Below are positions 33,061 through 44,335 of a stretch of 64,000 bases of DNA, piece by piece. The notes under the pieces were generated by a model that saw only the letters and a program-made list of their open reading frames with translations, made no database searches and had not been told where the DNA came from. The stretch covers positions 5,598,391 to 5,662,390 of the forward strand of contig KK106982.1 of the NCBI GenBank assembly GCA_000611775.1, written 5' to 3'. Origin of the DNA: Umbilicaria muhlenbergii (lineage: Eukaryota; Ascomycota; Lecanoromycetes; Umbilicariales; Umbilicariaceae). Made by a program: the position numbers and the translations under genes. The first letter of the stretch is position 1. Each line of letters opens with the position of its first letter.

Positions 33061-33985
33061 TTAACCATCAAGGGTGCACTTATGAGGGGCATGGACCCAT
33101 CCTGTGAGACGATTAGCAATGTCGGAGGCGTAGCAGTGGGTCGCCACGCCTTGCCCGAGATCACCAGATGCATCGATGGAGCCCGAGTTATAGATCCTGG
33201 CCGCCTTATAGAAAGCCGCGGTATCGCTGGCGTTGGACTTGTTGATGCACTGAGCAAGTCCGTCCCCGGCATCGGTACCAGCACTGCCGTCACGAATCAT
33301 CCGAGCGATAACCTTCTTTGGGCAGGGCATCTGGATGCGCCCATTGCCATTACAGGTGCCGGCGCCATTGTGGTCCTGCATCAGTCCGGGGTTTTTCACG
33401 CCGTAACTGGTAGTCGGGGCACGGACACATCCTCCAGACTCCTGCATAATGATGGCCAGGATGAAGCGGTGATCGATGCGAGTCTCGAGGGCAATCTGCT
33501 GTATGGAGTCATAAATGGCGCCGACTTCGAAGCCATAATCGTCGATTTGCTTGAATTGATGGCAAGAGCTAAACATCAGGGGTTGATTGCTCTGAAACCT
33601 TGCGAACGATTAGCCTTGTGGCGTTTGTGCCGCGTGTGGAGGCTTACATGTCTACGAACGAGACCCATAGGCCTCTGGCGGGCCAGCCATCCCTGAAAGT
33701 CCCGTCTCCGTTGTACTGGATATAGCTATCGGAGCCGGATCCAACGCCGTCCTCATTTTGGATGGTATTCACGACCAGCCGAATGTCTTCAACCTCTCCG
33801 AGGGTATGATCAAGCGACAGCCGGCAGTCTCCATCGTTGTCTGCAAAGCCGTGGCCGCCAGTGGGTCTGTGAGCCGCAGATGCACCCTCCGAGTCAAGAG
33901 TGCTAGCCACAGCCGAATAGAGAGCCGCAGCAATGAGGGCATTCGTGAGCGGCCTCGACCATAGCGTCGCTCGATTAAAGAACAT
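33061..33985 (-). CDS. Secreted lysozyme-fold (SLT/GH23-like) protein
   Basis: Exons 33985-33648 and 33598-33061 (49 nt intron) give 291 residues. The start MFFNRATLWSRPLTNALIAAALYSAVAS is a signal peptide with a basic n-region. The C-terminal domain carries the lytic-transglycosylase pattern: VDHRFIL-like RIDHRFILAIIMQESGG with the catalytic-position Glu in ES, NPGLMQDHNG, and ARIYNSGSID. The preceding half contains GDCRLSLDHTLGEVEDI and SYIQYNGDGTF. Cys residues are spaced as for an extracellular protein. Fungal proteins of this type are annotated as lysozyme-like; action on bacterial peptidoglycan is plausible but untested. The acceptor at 33599 was chosen because other AG sites give an immediate stop. 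Confidence 0.78.
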
Positions 33986-34700
33986 GCGAAGCTTGACAGA
34001 AGATCGATTATGTAGGTTCAGGGGGCAACCCCACAAAAGATCTGCACGAGATAAATTGCAGGATAATGATTGGATGATTGAAGTTTCGATGAGACGCCCT
34101 GTGATTCGCCAAAGTGCGTGTAGTGCTGATTGGGTAGCCTGTGACAGGTGAAAGATAAGACAATCGCCGAAGGTGCCTTTCACAGCTTGCTTTTGAATGC
34201 GATCGTATGAGACAAGTAGAATTGCATCAATTGAGGTGAAAGAAAGGTGAGAAAAGAAAAAGAGACAGGGCCATCCGGAAGGCCGGTACATGAGACCCAG
34301 CGATCTGGTGCACACGTTCCCAAGCGTCAGCGAAGGCATGGCGACGCAGTCTGATTGGGCCTTGGACAAGCGAGTGCACAGGGCACAGGGAGCCTTGTCT
34401 CAACGACACACCCTCCAGGCCTCAACACATTCGCATTTTACCCTTCGGTGCATACCCGTAGACCCCTTGGTCGGCACCTTCACAGAAATTGCAGCTGCCG
34501 TCGCCTATTGTTGGCGTCGCACTGAAGGCGGCAACGCGATAGGTTACGGTAGTACGGGACTGGACTCCGGACGCCGGCAGATTGTCAGGTACGTACGGCT
34601 ATGTGCAGTTCATGTGGGTCATGCTGATTCTTATAATTGGTGTTACCCGACTGGGCCGAGCCGTCAGTGGCTCAGCGACTAGAGAGATTAGCATCTGGCA

Positions 34701-35114
34701 ATGGCTGGGCTTGACCCTAATGATGTGTTGATGGCCAATCATCTCCTTATGCTTGAACATCCCCACGGCGGCATGGTCATGGGATACTGCGGGGCAGCCA
34801 AGGATTGTGCAGGATGGCTCTACATGCCTTATGTGTGCTGCATGCGGCCTAAGACTCGAGAGGACATGACAGAACTCTCGCAAGATGGACGACCACTACG
34901 CACCGACGGCTTGCAAGAGATGTCTCCCAAGAGATCAAGCTCCAGTACTAATTGTATGCTCGCTTGGCCAATGGCATGTGATTTGGCAAGAGATCAGCAG
35001 TGGCGACCAGCCATCTGGACCATGGTCCAAAAATACCTACCAGATGAAGAAAAAGGCTTGATAAGAGTAGCAACCTGCTGCCGGATGACCTTTGTCTGTC
35101 ACGAGGCACCCTAG
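34701..35114 (+). CDS. Unrecognised 137-residue ORF
   Basis: Starts at a true ATG (MAGLDPNDVLMANHLLML) and runs 138 codons with unusually many Met and Cys residues. No signal peptide, domain or intron pattern is recognised, and codon use does not resemble the neighbours. It may be a chance open frame. Confidence 0.18.
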   Translation: MAGLDPNDVLMANHLLMLEHPHGGMVMGYCGAAKDCAGWLYMPYVCCMRPKTREDMTELSQDGRPLRTDGLQEMSPKRSSSSTNCMLAWPMACDLARDQQWRPAIWTMVQKYLPDEEKGLIRVATCCRMTFVCHEAP

Positions 35115-35553
35115 TAGTGCCAAACGGCATACGCTCAGTCAATCCCCTGGGAAGTGAAACCTTGTCTGGGGTCTTCTTCAACCGCTCAAACATTTGGTGG
35201 CCCCCAAACCGACGACACCATCATCTTGCTTGGGATTCAAGCACAGTTATGCAGCTATGTCCTGATTGAAGTGGTGACAGATACCATCCACAAGCGGTGG
35301 AATGGGAGCACGGCTTGTGAGATGGCTCATAAGAGGGCTCATTCGTGCGTTTGTGAATGCTACTATGTTTTAGTACTTCAAGTACCCGGGTGAAGTCGCC
35401 TCCTTCCTGGCTTTGAGGGATCAAAGCCTGTCATTCACGTCTGTCCTTATCTGTCTCCCTCTGTCTGACTGTGCTTCCTTCGCTCTATCTGATTGTCATT
35501 TCCCGTCTGCTCATGATGCAACATGTTGCCAGAACCTGTTTTGCAGAACGTGC

Positions 35554-35608
35554 TGAGGTGAGCTCCACATGAGGTGAGCTCCACACATAAGGGGGAGCAT
35601 ATAAAAGT
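35554..35608 (+). promoter_or_regulatory. GH55 core promoter: perfect 16 bp tandem repeat plus TATA box
   Basis: TGAGGTGAGCTCCACA occurs twice head-to-tail (35554-35569 and 35570-35585), followed by CATATAAAAG (35599-35608) about 95 bp upstream of the GH55 ATG. The TATA assignment is good; the repeat as a regulator site is inference. Confidence 0.5.
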
Positions 35609-35701
35609 TCTGTCTTCAATTCGTTCTCTATCAATCGCTTTCTGTTGTTACCCAAGGTCTTCATTCTTCCATTCTTGTCAATATCTACAGAATTCGCCAT
35701 C

Positions 35702-38329
35702 ATGTATGGTCTTATTGCTTTTACAGCGCTCTTTGCCAGTGCCTGTGCTCGACCCGCCGCGGGTACGGTGAGCTCGAAAAATGTACTATCAAGTCCCTAT
35801 TCAAACGAGACATCGCCGCATCCCCCATACAAGTTTATGGCACCTGCATATACGCCAGCACGACAGGAGTAAGTCATAATATGAATTCACCGTTGTGGGA
35901 GCTAATAGTATAGAGCCACACCAATTGCCCTTGATACGAGCATGAAAACCGCCCAGGTTGAGCCAGCTCACGAAACTGGCCTTCTAGAGCGCGTGGCGGC
36001 TAGCAGCTACTGCACCTCATTGACACCCAGCAACCCATCAACTTTTTGGTACGAACAGATCACCCATAATGGCATGTCGCCTTTCGTCCCAGACGGGTCA
36101 CAGTGGAGGATCTTCCGCAACGTAGTTACGGGTTATGGCGCAGATAGCTCTGGGAACACGGCGTCTGATGTCAACATACAAAACGCTATTAACGGTGAGA
36201 TTGCAAGCCTTCATCTTGATATCTTCTCCAGCTGATGAGTCCCAACAGATGGCTCACCGACGCCAAATAGCCGGAACACCAATAGTATGGGAAACACAGG
36301 TCAACCTGCTGTAATCTATATTCCCGGGGGTACTTACACTCTCGAAGCTCCTTTGCAGCTCTATTTGGGTACTATTCTAATGGGGAATCCTCTCAACCCA
36401 CCGACCCTAAAGGCAGGGCCTAATTTTTCCGGAAGTACGTTGATAAATGCAATGGACCCTTCTCGGCCTGCCATAAACAATTTCTATATCGGTATCAAGA
36501 ACTTGCACTTCGACTCGACAAACATCAACAAGGACACCACATTCACCATCATAGACTGGAGTGTTGCCCAGGGTACTCAACTCACCAACTGTGTTTTCAA
36601 TATGCCCAGCTACTCATCCGGCCACACTGGTGTTGGCCAGCATTCAGGCGGTGATTCAGGTACCATCATGGGTGACTTGACTTTCAATGGAGGTGCCGTA
36701 GGTATCAACCTGGGTTCCAGCAACGAGCAGTACGAGATCAAGACTGTCACGTTCAACGGATGTTCTACTGGTATACTTATCCAGCAATGTTTCGATTGCG
36801 TTTTCCACAACATGATATTCCAGAACAATGTAGTTGGTGTTGATATGACTGCATCTAACGCACATTCCACCACCCTCATTGATTCAGCAGCCAGCAACGT
36901 GGGCATCGTTGTCAATACACTCTCCGAGACTGGCGGTGATCACTCGTTAGTGATTGAGAACTATTCCGATGGTGGCGGAGTAGGCAGTGTCGTTACCGCG
37001 AGCGGCTCTTCCATCCTCACAGGCAGTGTTTCAAACACCTGGGTGTACGGGAATACTTACGCCCCTGGTTCTTCTTCGACATCCCACCAAAGTGGTACAA
37101 CTTACACCACGACAAGGCCCGCAAGTTTGCTCTCCGGTGGCAAGTATCTAGCTCTCGCTCCGCGAACGTATCAGGAATACGACATCACTCAGTTCATCAA
37201 TGTCAAATCAGTGTCAGGTTATACAGTGTACGGAGACGGGAGTCATGATGATACCAGCAACCTCAACTCAATCATCTCGACCTACGCAGGTTGCAAGATC
37301 CTGTTCTTCCCACGAGGGGTGTACGTCGTCACCAGTACCCTTTTCTTCCCAGCTGGTTCAATCGTAGTCGGCGAAGCCTGGTCCACAATCACGGCCTCAG
37401 GCAATAACTTTAAGAACGCCAACGCCCCTCTCCCCATGGTCAAAGTCGGCAACAACGGGGACATAGGAGTCGCCCAATTCTCCGACATGCTCTTTACCGT
37501 CGCCGACGTCCTCCCCGGCTGCATCCTCGTCGAAGTCAACATCGCCGGCTCCAACCCCGGCGACGTCGCCTTCTGGAACAGCCACTTCCGCGTCGGCGGT
37601 GCCGCCGACTCCCTCGTCGAAACCACCTCCGCCTGCGGCAGCAGCCCCTCCGGCTGCATGGCCGCCTTCCTTCTTCTACACCTGACGGCCTCCTCCTCCG
37701 CCTACATCGAAGACATGTGGGGCTGGACCGCCGACCACGACCTCGACGGCCTGACGCAAGCGGGCCAAAACACCGTCTCCGTCGGCCGCGGCATGCTCGT
37801 CGAAGCGACCAAGGCGACCTGGCTGCACGGCGTAGCTTTCGAACACGCCACCCTCTACCAATTCAACTTCAACAACGCGCAGAACGTCTTCGTCGCCATG
37901 CAGCAGTGCGAAACCCCCTACTGGCAAGGCAGCGGCACCCCCGCCCTGGCCCCTGCTCCCTGGACCCCGTCCTCGACCTTCGGCGACCCGACTTTCGCCG
38001 ACTGTGGCGCCTCCGACGCCCTCTGCCGCATGGCCTGGTTCCTGCACATGTCCGGCAGCGCGCACATCTGGATCTACGGCTCGGCGTTCTGGGTCTTCTA
38101 CAACGGCTACATGGGCGGGGACTCGAACAACAACCAAGGGTGCCAGTCGACGTACTGTCAGACCAACGCGGTGGCGGTGGCGAATTCCACGGGCGTCAAT
38201 TGGTTCAACCTTAATACCCACTGCAGTTTGAACCTCGTGGTGGATGGGAAGGGAGGGGTCATTTGTCCGTTGACGGGGAATTGGGGGGGGTGGGGGGGGA
38301 TCTTGGGGGCTTGGTTGGAGTTTTCTTAG
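35702..38329 (+). CDS. Secreted GH55 exo-beta-1,3-glucanase
   Basis: Exons 35702-35868, 35914-36194 and 36249-38329 encode 842 residues. A signal peptide (MYGLIAFTALFASACARPA) is followed by the tandem right-handed beta-helix domains of GH55. Domain 1 shows SYCTSLTPSNPSTFWYEQI, QWRIFRNVVTGYGADSSGNTASDVNIQNAIN, VIYIPGGTYTLEAPLQLYLGT and IINFYIGIKNLHFDST-like text. Domain 2 begins VYGDGSHDDTSNLNSII and contains YIEDMWGWTADHDLD, RGMLVEATKATWLHGVAFEHATLYQFNF and GSAHIWIYGSAFWVFYNGYMGG. These enzymes release glucose (or gentiobiose) from the non-reducing end of laminarin-type glucans and act in wall turnover and mycoparasitism. Codon use shifts sharply to C-ending codons from about 37430, and to G-rich at the last 110 bp. 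Confidence 0.96.
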
Positions 38330-38334
38330 GTCAG

Positions 38335-38702
38335 ATGATGGGGGTTGGTGGGGGAGAGATGGGGGCGATGGGATGGGGGCGAGTGATGGGGGCGAGGGGA
38401 TGGGAGCGAGGGATGGCGGCGGGAGGATGGGAAAGAGAGGGGGATGGGTTCCACTGGGTGGGATCGAAGGAGGTGGAGGATTCGTTTCTTTAGTGTCGTT
38501 TTCTTACTCCTTCCTTTTTCGTGTATGCTGTGGGGGTTGGGTACCACTTGTTGGCATCTTGGAGGTGGTGGCTTCGATCCTTTTCGGTTTATGTCATTCT
38601 CTCGCGTTTCGTGTATGATCTGAAGGTTGGAAACCACTGGTTGGCATCCTAGGGGGCCGTCTTCATTTCGTGTCATTTTATTTTCTTTCTTTTCGTGTAT
38701 GA
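38335..38702. repeat. G-rich minisatellite followed by three diverged ~85-95 bp repeats
   Basis: 38335-38440 is made of GATGGGGGCGA-type short repeats. From about 38446 three copies follow, each starting GGTTCCACTGGGTGGGAT / GGTACCACTTGTTGGCAT / GAAACCACTGGTTGGCAT and ending TTTCGTGTATG. They lie in the presumed 3'UTR of the GH55 gene. Confidence 0.7.
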
Positions 38703-38987
38703 ATTTTTCCGATTATATAGTGTTTTTGAAGACGCCTTGACGGTGCTCTAAGATTGGAAGTAAGGAATGATATTGGATCTGCCACGTTTTTGCAGCTACT
38801 GTGATATGTGTCGCGTGGATTGTTTTGCCACGAGTGTTCAGATCCCCTAAGCAGCGCGATCAGATACACGGACTAGCCTGATAGCGCTTACCACGCTCTA
38901 GACTCCATGTATGTTACACAACAAACCAGCGCCAGCAATCCCGCACATGACTCTCCTCAGATCCCTCACTCAACCCGCCCCCACCCG
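38703..38987. other. Convergent 3' flank between GH55 and RPN5
   Basis: No feature recognised. Confidence 0.4.
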
Positions 38988-40680
38988 CTAATGCACCCGC
39001 CCAACCTTCTCGCCCTGCTGCACCGGCGCGATTCGAGCCATCATCTCCTCCTTCGTAATCAAATGATCGATCCTCTCCAGCAAGCCCAGCAAGCTCTTCA
39101 TGCTCCCACTCCACTCATTCAGCACCTCGTCCGCATCCCTCACCTTCGCAAAACTCACCACTCTAGCCGGCCGATCGATCTTCGCGTACACCGTCTTGGC
39201 CGTGACGAGCTGGCTGATATACGACTCCGTCTCTTCTTCATCGAGATCGAGTAGTTGCGTGAGTCGGCCCATCTGGATGCGGGTGTAGTATTTCGCGACG
39301 ACGCGGACGTTGTGTTCGATGACGCGTTTGCGGAGGTCCTGCCAGCGCTGATGGGCTTTGGGGTCTGAGTCCGAGGGGGAGGCGTCGAAGACGTCGGTGG
39401 TGCAGAGGTGGGGGCCGAATTTGTCGGCGACGATGGGCCAGCGCATGAGTTCGGGGACGGTGAAGAGTTTGAGGAGTTGGGCTTCCGAGGGGATGAGGCT
39501 GTTGCGAGGGTCGGCGTGGATGCGGTGCAGGAGGTCGGATTGTTCGTTGTCGTGGGGGGAGAGGATGATGTAGTAGATTACTCGTTGGAGGACCTGTGAA
39601 GGGGGCGGTTTGTTAGTTGGAATCCTGCGGACGGGGATGTGGGAGACATACGGCGTGGAGTTGCTCGGGGTTTTCTTCTACTGACTCGGTGTCTAGGACC
39701 TGTCGGTAGTGTTTGCACGCTTCTAGGTACTTGTCGTCGTGCTTCGCGAGAGTGATCTGTTGCTCGTAGTACCGCAGCTTTAGATCTGTAACGTCGTCCT
39801 CCTTCTCTAGCGGTGGGTCATCCGCGGTTCTGTTCTTCTCCTTGTGTTCCCGCTCCTTTTTGTCCTTCTCTATCTGTTCCGGTGTCTTCTTTGGCTTCCG
39901 TGCAAAGTACTTTGTGCTGATCTTCCGGCTAAGGATACCAGCTTGTGTCCAGTCTCCCTTCTCTATACAAAGTGACACTTGCTCTAGGATGAACTCCGTC
40001 TTCTCTCTTCGCTCCATCGACCCAAAGGTCTCCACCTGGAGTTCACACAGGATATCCGCCGCGGCGTTGAGGTCGCCTTGTTCTTTCTTCATGTCTGACA
40101 GTATACGCGTGACACGAGCCCTCTCAACCTCGACAAAGATCTATGCCATCATGAATTAGCCAGCAGCTCTGATTGAGTCCGGGTTCCTGTACCTTTCCTT
40201 CAGTGACCGTCCTTAGGGTTTCGATCACTGAGAGCTTCGTCTCGGCATTGGGCGTCTCACTCAGAAATCCCATTACCACCTGCACCATCTTCGTTGTAGC
40301 TTGCTTGAGCTGTCCATGCTTCTTCGAAAGAAGTAGAACTTGTTCGTTCAGTAAACTCCAGTCTCCAGAGTCTTTGCATATTGTGACGATGGCAACCAGC
40401 AATCTTGAGGTAGACGCTAGATCTGACGCCTAGTGGACTCATCTTCAGACCAAGATTTGGGCCATAGAGAGAAGGGGCTCACCTGTCGTGTCTGCTTTTC
40501 GAGACCTAGGAGCTTGTCTATCGCCGCTTGGACATTGTCCTGCGCGCAGTAAGTCAGCACTGGTTGACATTATGAGTTGGAGACGGTATCTACCTTAGCA
40601 AGCTCTTGGGCCTCTGGGATCAGCTTGTCGGCCTCTTTGGTAAAGTCCTTGTCAGGCTTGCGAACTATGCTGTCGGACAT
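38988..40680 (-). CDS. RPN5: 26S proteasome regulatory subunit RPN5 (PSMD12)
   Basis: Lid subunit of the 19S regulatory particle. Five exons (40680-40594, 40539-40483, 40429-40193, 40140-39652, 39593-38988), each a whole number of codons, give 491 residues. Seen: N-terminal MSDSIVRKPDKDFTKEAD; helical repeats such as LVAIVTICKDSGDWSLLNEQVLLLSKKHGQLK; KIFVEVERARVTRILSDMKKEQGDLNAAADILCELQVETFGSM, the RPN5 signature; GDWTQAGILSRKI; KLRYYEQQITLAKHDDKYLEACKHY; and a C-terminal PCI domain with ARYYTRI-like VVAKYYTRIQMGRLTQLLDLDEEETESYISQLV, needed for lid assembly. The final exon switches from C-rich to G-rich on the coding strand near 39250. Confidence 0.97.
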
Positions 40681-41333
40681 GGCTGGGCCTGTGATTTCGG
40701 GTGAATTTGGGTGTGGGAGATGATATGCAAGATGGAGTTGTAATGAGAACTTTCCAGGGTGCGAACGGAGTAAGGAGGTTAGACTCGTGACGGGGTTGAT
40801 GACAAGGTGCAATAAGTTGAAGCTGATGCTAACCCGACGTCGCTCTCGACACGCGCATCGGGCGTTTTCCCCGAAGCATAATTGCATTTAAGTAAGCAGC
40901 CAGAATTATGCAAAGCACAAAACTTCGATAGCATAAAGCAATAGTGTTACAAGTACGAGTACCAGCATTTAGTACAAAACCCACTGCGCTTCTCCACCTT
41001 ATCATTAACGTCTTCAATGTATGTCGAGACCCAGGAGTACAGTCTCATAACTTTTGTCATTTCAATTTTGATTGAGAAGAGGCCCGAAGCCTCAGAGCTA
41101 TCTAATATACCAACGAGGGCAGATCAACAACGAAAGCCCCGTATGTATCAGCTTGATTCTCGCAATCACTTCGAACTACCTCCGGATGGCCCCATAGATC
41201 CGCAAAGTGGTTCACTATCTCAAACAAATGTCCCCCGGCGGAACTTGCATGGAAAGGAGCACTTGTGTCCCTCTTCGTCCTGTAATCTCTGTAATGAGTG
41301 CTCAGCCGCAACGCCAAGCATTGAAGGCCTTCG
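40681..41333. other. RPN5 promoter region and NIPSNAP 3' flank
   Basis: No further feature recognised. Confidence 0.4.
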
Positions 41334-42580
41334 CTAAGCGACAGGACTCCACGGCATTGGTATCAAGATCCGACTCTTCATGCTCTGAATCAGCGGTACC
41401 GTCTTGTGCACCGTCTCACCCCACCCCTCCACCCCCCAGCTCATCTCTCGTCGTGCTTTGCGCTCCTCAAGATCCGCAAACTGCCACAGGTGATGGACCG
41501 TGTTGAGGTCTCCAATCTGTACGAACCAAGCCCCTACGCCTTCCATGACCTCCCTTCTCGCTTTCAGACCCCGCCGCCAATGCGTCTCCCATTCCAGTAG
41601 GTTACCAGGGTGTAGGGTGTATGAACGGAGTTCGAATACGCCGCCGAGTTGTCGAGGAGGTGTGGTTGGCCAGAAAGAGAATTCTTGCATGAGTGATGTC
41701 TGTTTGTGGGTGATGAGAGCCTTGAGCTTGCGGTCGAATTCTGGAAACTCGGGATGAGAAGCAATTGAGTGCAGTGAGGAGTGGTAACCGTGATAACGCT
41801 GGTATTCCCAAATGTGGACTGAATTCCCATCCCAGTCAACAAAGCGTCCAGCAGTCGGACAACAACTGTAGAGGCGATAAGGATCTTACCGAAAGTATCA
41901 CAGTCTCCCACTTCGGTCCTCCAGCTTCCGACCAGATGTACATGGTTCTCTTCAATGCCTGCCATCCGTGGGTACCAATCCCCCACGAGCTTCACATATT
42001 CCTCCACCTTATCTGGTTTCACTTGATGGAATACGATCGAGTGTACGTATTTGCCTCTTGCCAATACCTGGGAGAAAGACTTCTCAATCTCCTGGTCCAT
42101 CTGTTGCCCTTCTTGTGTGCCATAGATCAGTGACGACAATGCGCCTTTTCGTTTGGTAGTCTCTTGTGTCTTGGATGACTCGCGGACAGCTTCTGGAGAA
42201 TGCGTAGATAGTGAGCCCAAGGACATATGGTGGCCAGATGCATCAGCGGGGCTCGCATTGCTCGAGTCGTGAGCAGTACGAGTGCCGCGGGTATCAGGGG
42301 GACCAGAAGAAGAAGAAGAAGAAGAAGAAGAAGAAGAAGAAGAAGAAGAAGAAGAATGAGATTTAGAAGCAGTGACGAACTGACTGTCTGCCTGTTCCTT
42401 CGCCTTTTGTGCTGTTTTCACGCCCTCCCTAAATTTCTTCTGGCGAGCATCGAATGCCGGTGCGCCATCAGGGGTGATATCTGCAATGGATGGGGATTTC
42501 TGCTGTGCGGCGGATGTAGTGAATGCTCGGAGGAGAAAGGAGGGGTTGGGGGACGCGGAGACAAGACGTCGCGTGAGCAT
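41334..42580 (-). CDS. NIPSNAP-family mitochondrial protein
   Basis: Exons 42580-41890 and 41818-41334 (71 nt intron) encode 391 residues. The N-terminus MLTRRLVSASPNPSFLLRAFTTSAAQQ is a mitochondrial presequence. A Ser homopolymer of about 18 residues, encoded by a trinucleotide run, lies in a disordered linker. The paired ferredoxin-like NIPSNAP domains follow. The first has KYVHSIVFHQVKPDKVEEYVKLVGDWYPRM and VHLVGSWRTEVGDCDTFVHIWEYQRYHGY, split by the intron. The second has FELRSYTLHPGNLLEWETHWRRGLKARREV and GAWFVQIGDLNTVHHLWQFADLEERKARRE. Animal NIPSNAP1/2 act in mitophagy signalling; the fungal role is not established. Confidence 0.92.
42305..42356. repeat. AGA/TCT trinucleotide microsatellite coding for poly-Ser in NIPSNAP
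   Basis: Roughly 17 perfect GAA/AGA triplets on the + strand; on the minus strand they encode Ser codons inside the linker of the NIPSNAP protein, so length changes stay in frame. Confidence 0.9.
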
Positions 42581-43130
42581 TGTGACAAGGAAGGAGTGAA
42601 GGTACTGATGCGAGCAAGAGGGAAAGGAAGTCCTCGAAGCTCTGCAACAGGAGAAATGGACGTGTGCTTTCTGCGAGGATGATTGGGACGTGTAGGAGAC
42701 GCTGGGTGAAGAACGGACCGTGTCGGGAAGCAGCAACAGGCAGGCAGGGAACAGCAGCTCGAGCCTGGTGGTGGGGGGTGGCAGTGAGCAGTTGGGCAGC
42801 GGGCTTTGTTACTGGAGGGAGGGCGGCACTTGCAATTGGAAGGCTTGTCTGGGCGTTGTTAGCCCCGGACGAGGTGTTGTGAGGGAACTTGCGGGGAAGG
42901 CGCTAAGCTGGAAGCGACATCGATCTGGCCTTGTGGGACCTTTTCGGTGATCCGTCAAGTGGCAGCTCTAGACGAAGCTTATCGGAGAGTATCGTTCGAC
43001 AACGGCTCGTCAAGCAAGAGCAACATCTATTCAAAGTATCCTCAACATCTCGACATCAGCAGCAAGAACATCCTAGCTCTGAACAAGTGGATCCAGGTGT
43101 TCCCCAATACAGACGCCGTCTTCCCCGTCA
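42581..43130. promoter_or_regulatory. Divergent promoter region, NIPSNAP / PNPOx-like
   Basis: 550 bp between opposite-strand start codons. No gene or named element recognised. Confidence 0.45.
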
Positions 43131-43947
43131 ATGCCCTCGATGACCGAACCACTGCAGCCGCCCCTCAATTGGGAAGCTTCGGCAACAACGACACATCCTC
43201 AAGTCTCCACGTCCCTTCCTCCAGAAGTCGTCGGATGTCTGAGGAATGCGAGATTTGTGAGATCCCAGCCTTCAACAGCCAAACCTATCATCGCTGACGC
43301 CAAGACCATAGCTGCATCTAGCAACATGCAACGACCTGTTTCCCCACATATCTCTAATGAACTACACCTTCCTCCCATCGACGCCATTTGATCCACACCC
43401 AACAATCATAATGACCACCAACCCTTCTTCGAAGAAGACTATTAATCTCATCAACAATCCCCGAGTCTCGTTACTGGTTCACGACTGGGTGTCGCATCGC
43501 CCGCCAACACGAGCGCCGGACCCGAACCGTGAGGGGTCACCTCCTCCGCAAGCTACGCGGTCAAGCCTAGCAAGCTTACTGTTAAACATCAATACGAGCG
43601 CTTTGAGCAGTATCAGTGCTACGATCAACGGTGTCGCGAGACTGATAGACCAAGGCAGCGAGGAGGAGAAATGGTGCAAGGAGAGGCATTTGGAGAACAA
43701 CACTTTTGGCGACCAGGCCAGGGAAGAGAGGGGTTTGTTCGGTACGACTCCGGATGCCAGGACGGTTGAAGAAGGCGATGGCGGAGCCAGCTGCTTCATC
43801 GAAGGAGAAGAAGTCAGGGTAGTGCTTGTAAGAGTGAAGGAAGGACGGGTGGCAGATTGGAAAGGCGGAGTCAAAGACTGGAGTCTTATCGAAGAGGATG
43901 ATCAACCGGACAGAGGTAGACCTTCGATGGTCAATGGTATCTCGTAG
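43131..43947 (+). CDS. PNPOx-like flavin-binding protein (YLR456W/YPR172W type)
   Basis: Exons 43131-43256 and 43312-43947 encode 253 residues. Segment VVGCLRNARF joins, over a 55 nt intron, to LHLATCNDLFPHISLMNYTFLP, the typical first strands of fungal pyridoxamine-5'-phosphate-oxidase-like split-barrel proteins (PHxSLMNYTYL). Next comes IIMTTNPSSKKTINLINNPRVSLLVHDWV, the FMN-phosphate contacting region. An insertion with Pro/Arg (PPTRAPDPNREGSPPP) precedes SLASLLLNINTSALSSISATINGVARL. The end is FIEGEEVRVVLVRVKEGRVADWKGGVKDW. The exact role of this family is unknown; Flavin binding is inferred from fold. Start could be the second Met at 43140. Confidence 0.82.
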
Positions 43948-44335
43948 GTTTGGATAGCGCGAGCCAAGGATATGGGCCTGATTGCATTTACGGAGGCGTT
44001 GCTTCAAGGGTTTTTAGACGCAAGAACGTCCCACCTACCATAACTATCGCATGTCAGTATTAGTCCGACTTCTCGATGTTGCGACTGTGCTGTGGCTACT
44101 GATGTTCCAAAAGCACGTGTAAGTAGTGATTCCATGCTACTCAAGCCACCATTCTATTCAGGAATGGTCGCAGCGCCAAAGGCCTCTTCAGTTCAGCTGA
44201 AGGTAAACCAGCATCACCACATCATCTTGTGCTCCTCTTCGCTAAGGTTATATTGTGAGCAGAATAATCGAGGTCGTGTTTTGCATTAGTAACTTCATCG
44301 TCAGTTCAGCTCTTGTATACCCTCTACATGATACA
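43948..44335. other. Intergenic, promoter of membrane protein gene
   Basis: No feature recognised beyond an AT-richer leader. Confidence 0.4.

Larger units (their letters stand above)
33986..35701. other. Gene-poor stretch with GH55 promoter at right
   Basis: Promoter of the lysozyme-fold gene on the left and of the GH55 gene on the right. One 137-codon ATG ORF (34701-35114) is listed separately with low confidence. Nothing else recognised. Confidence 0.4.

Noticed and set aside
37676-38221. 181-codon minus-strand open frame inside GH55
   Set aside because: Produced by the C-ending codon bias of GH55, which removes stops on the opposite strand; sequence is low-information Val/Gly/Glu-rich.
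42227-42682. Frame with a poly-Arg run on the + strand
   Set aside because: Antisense of the NIPSNAP trinucleotide repeat; no independent coding signal.
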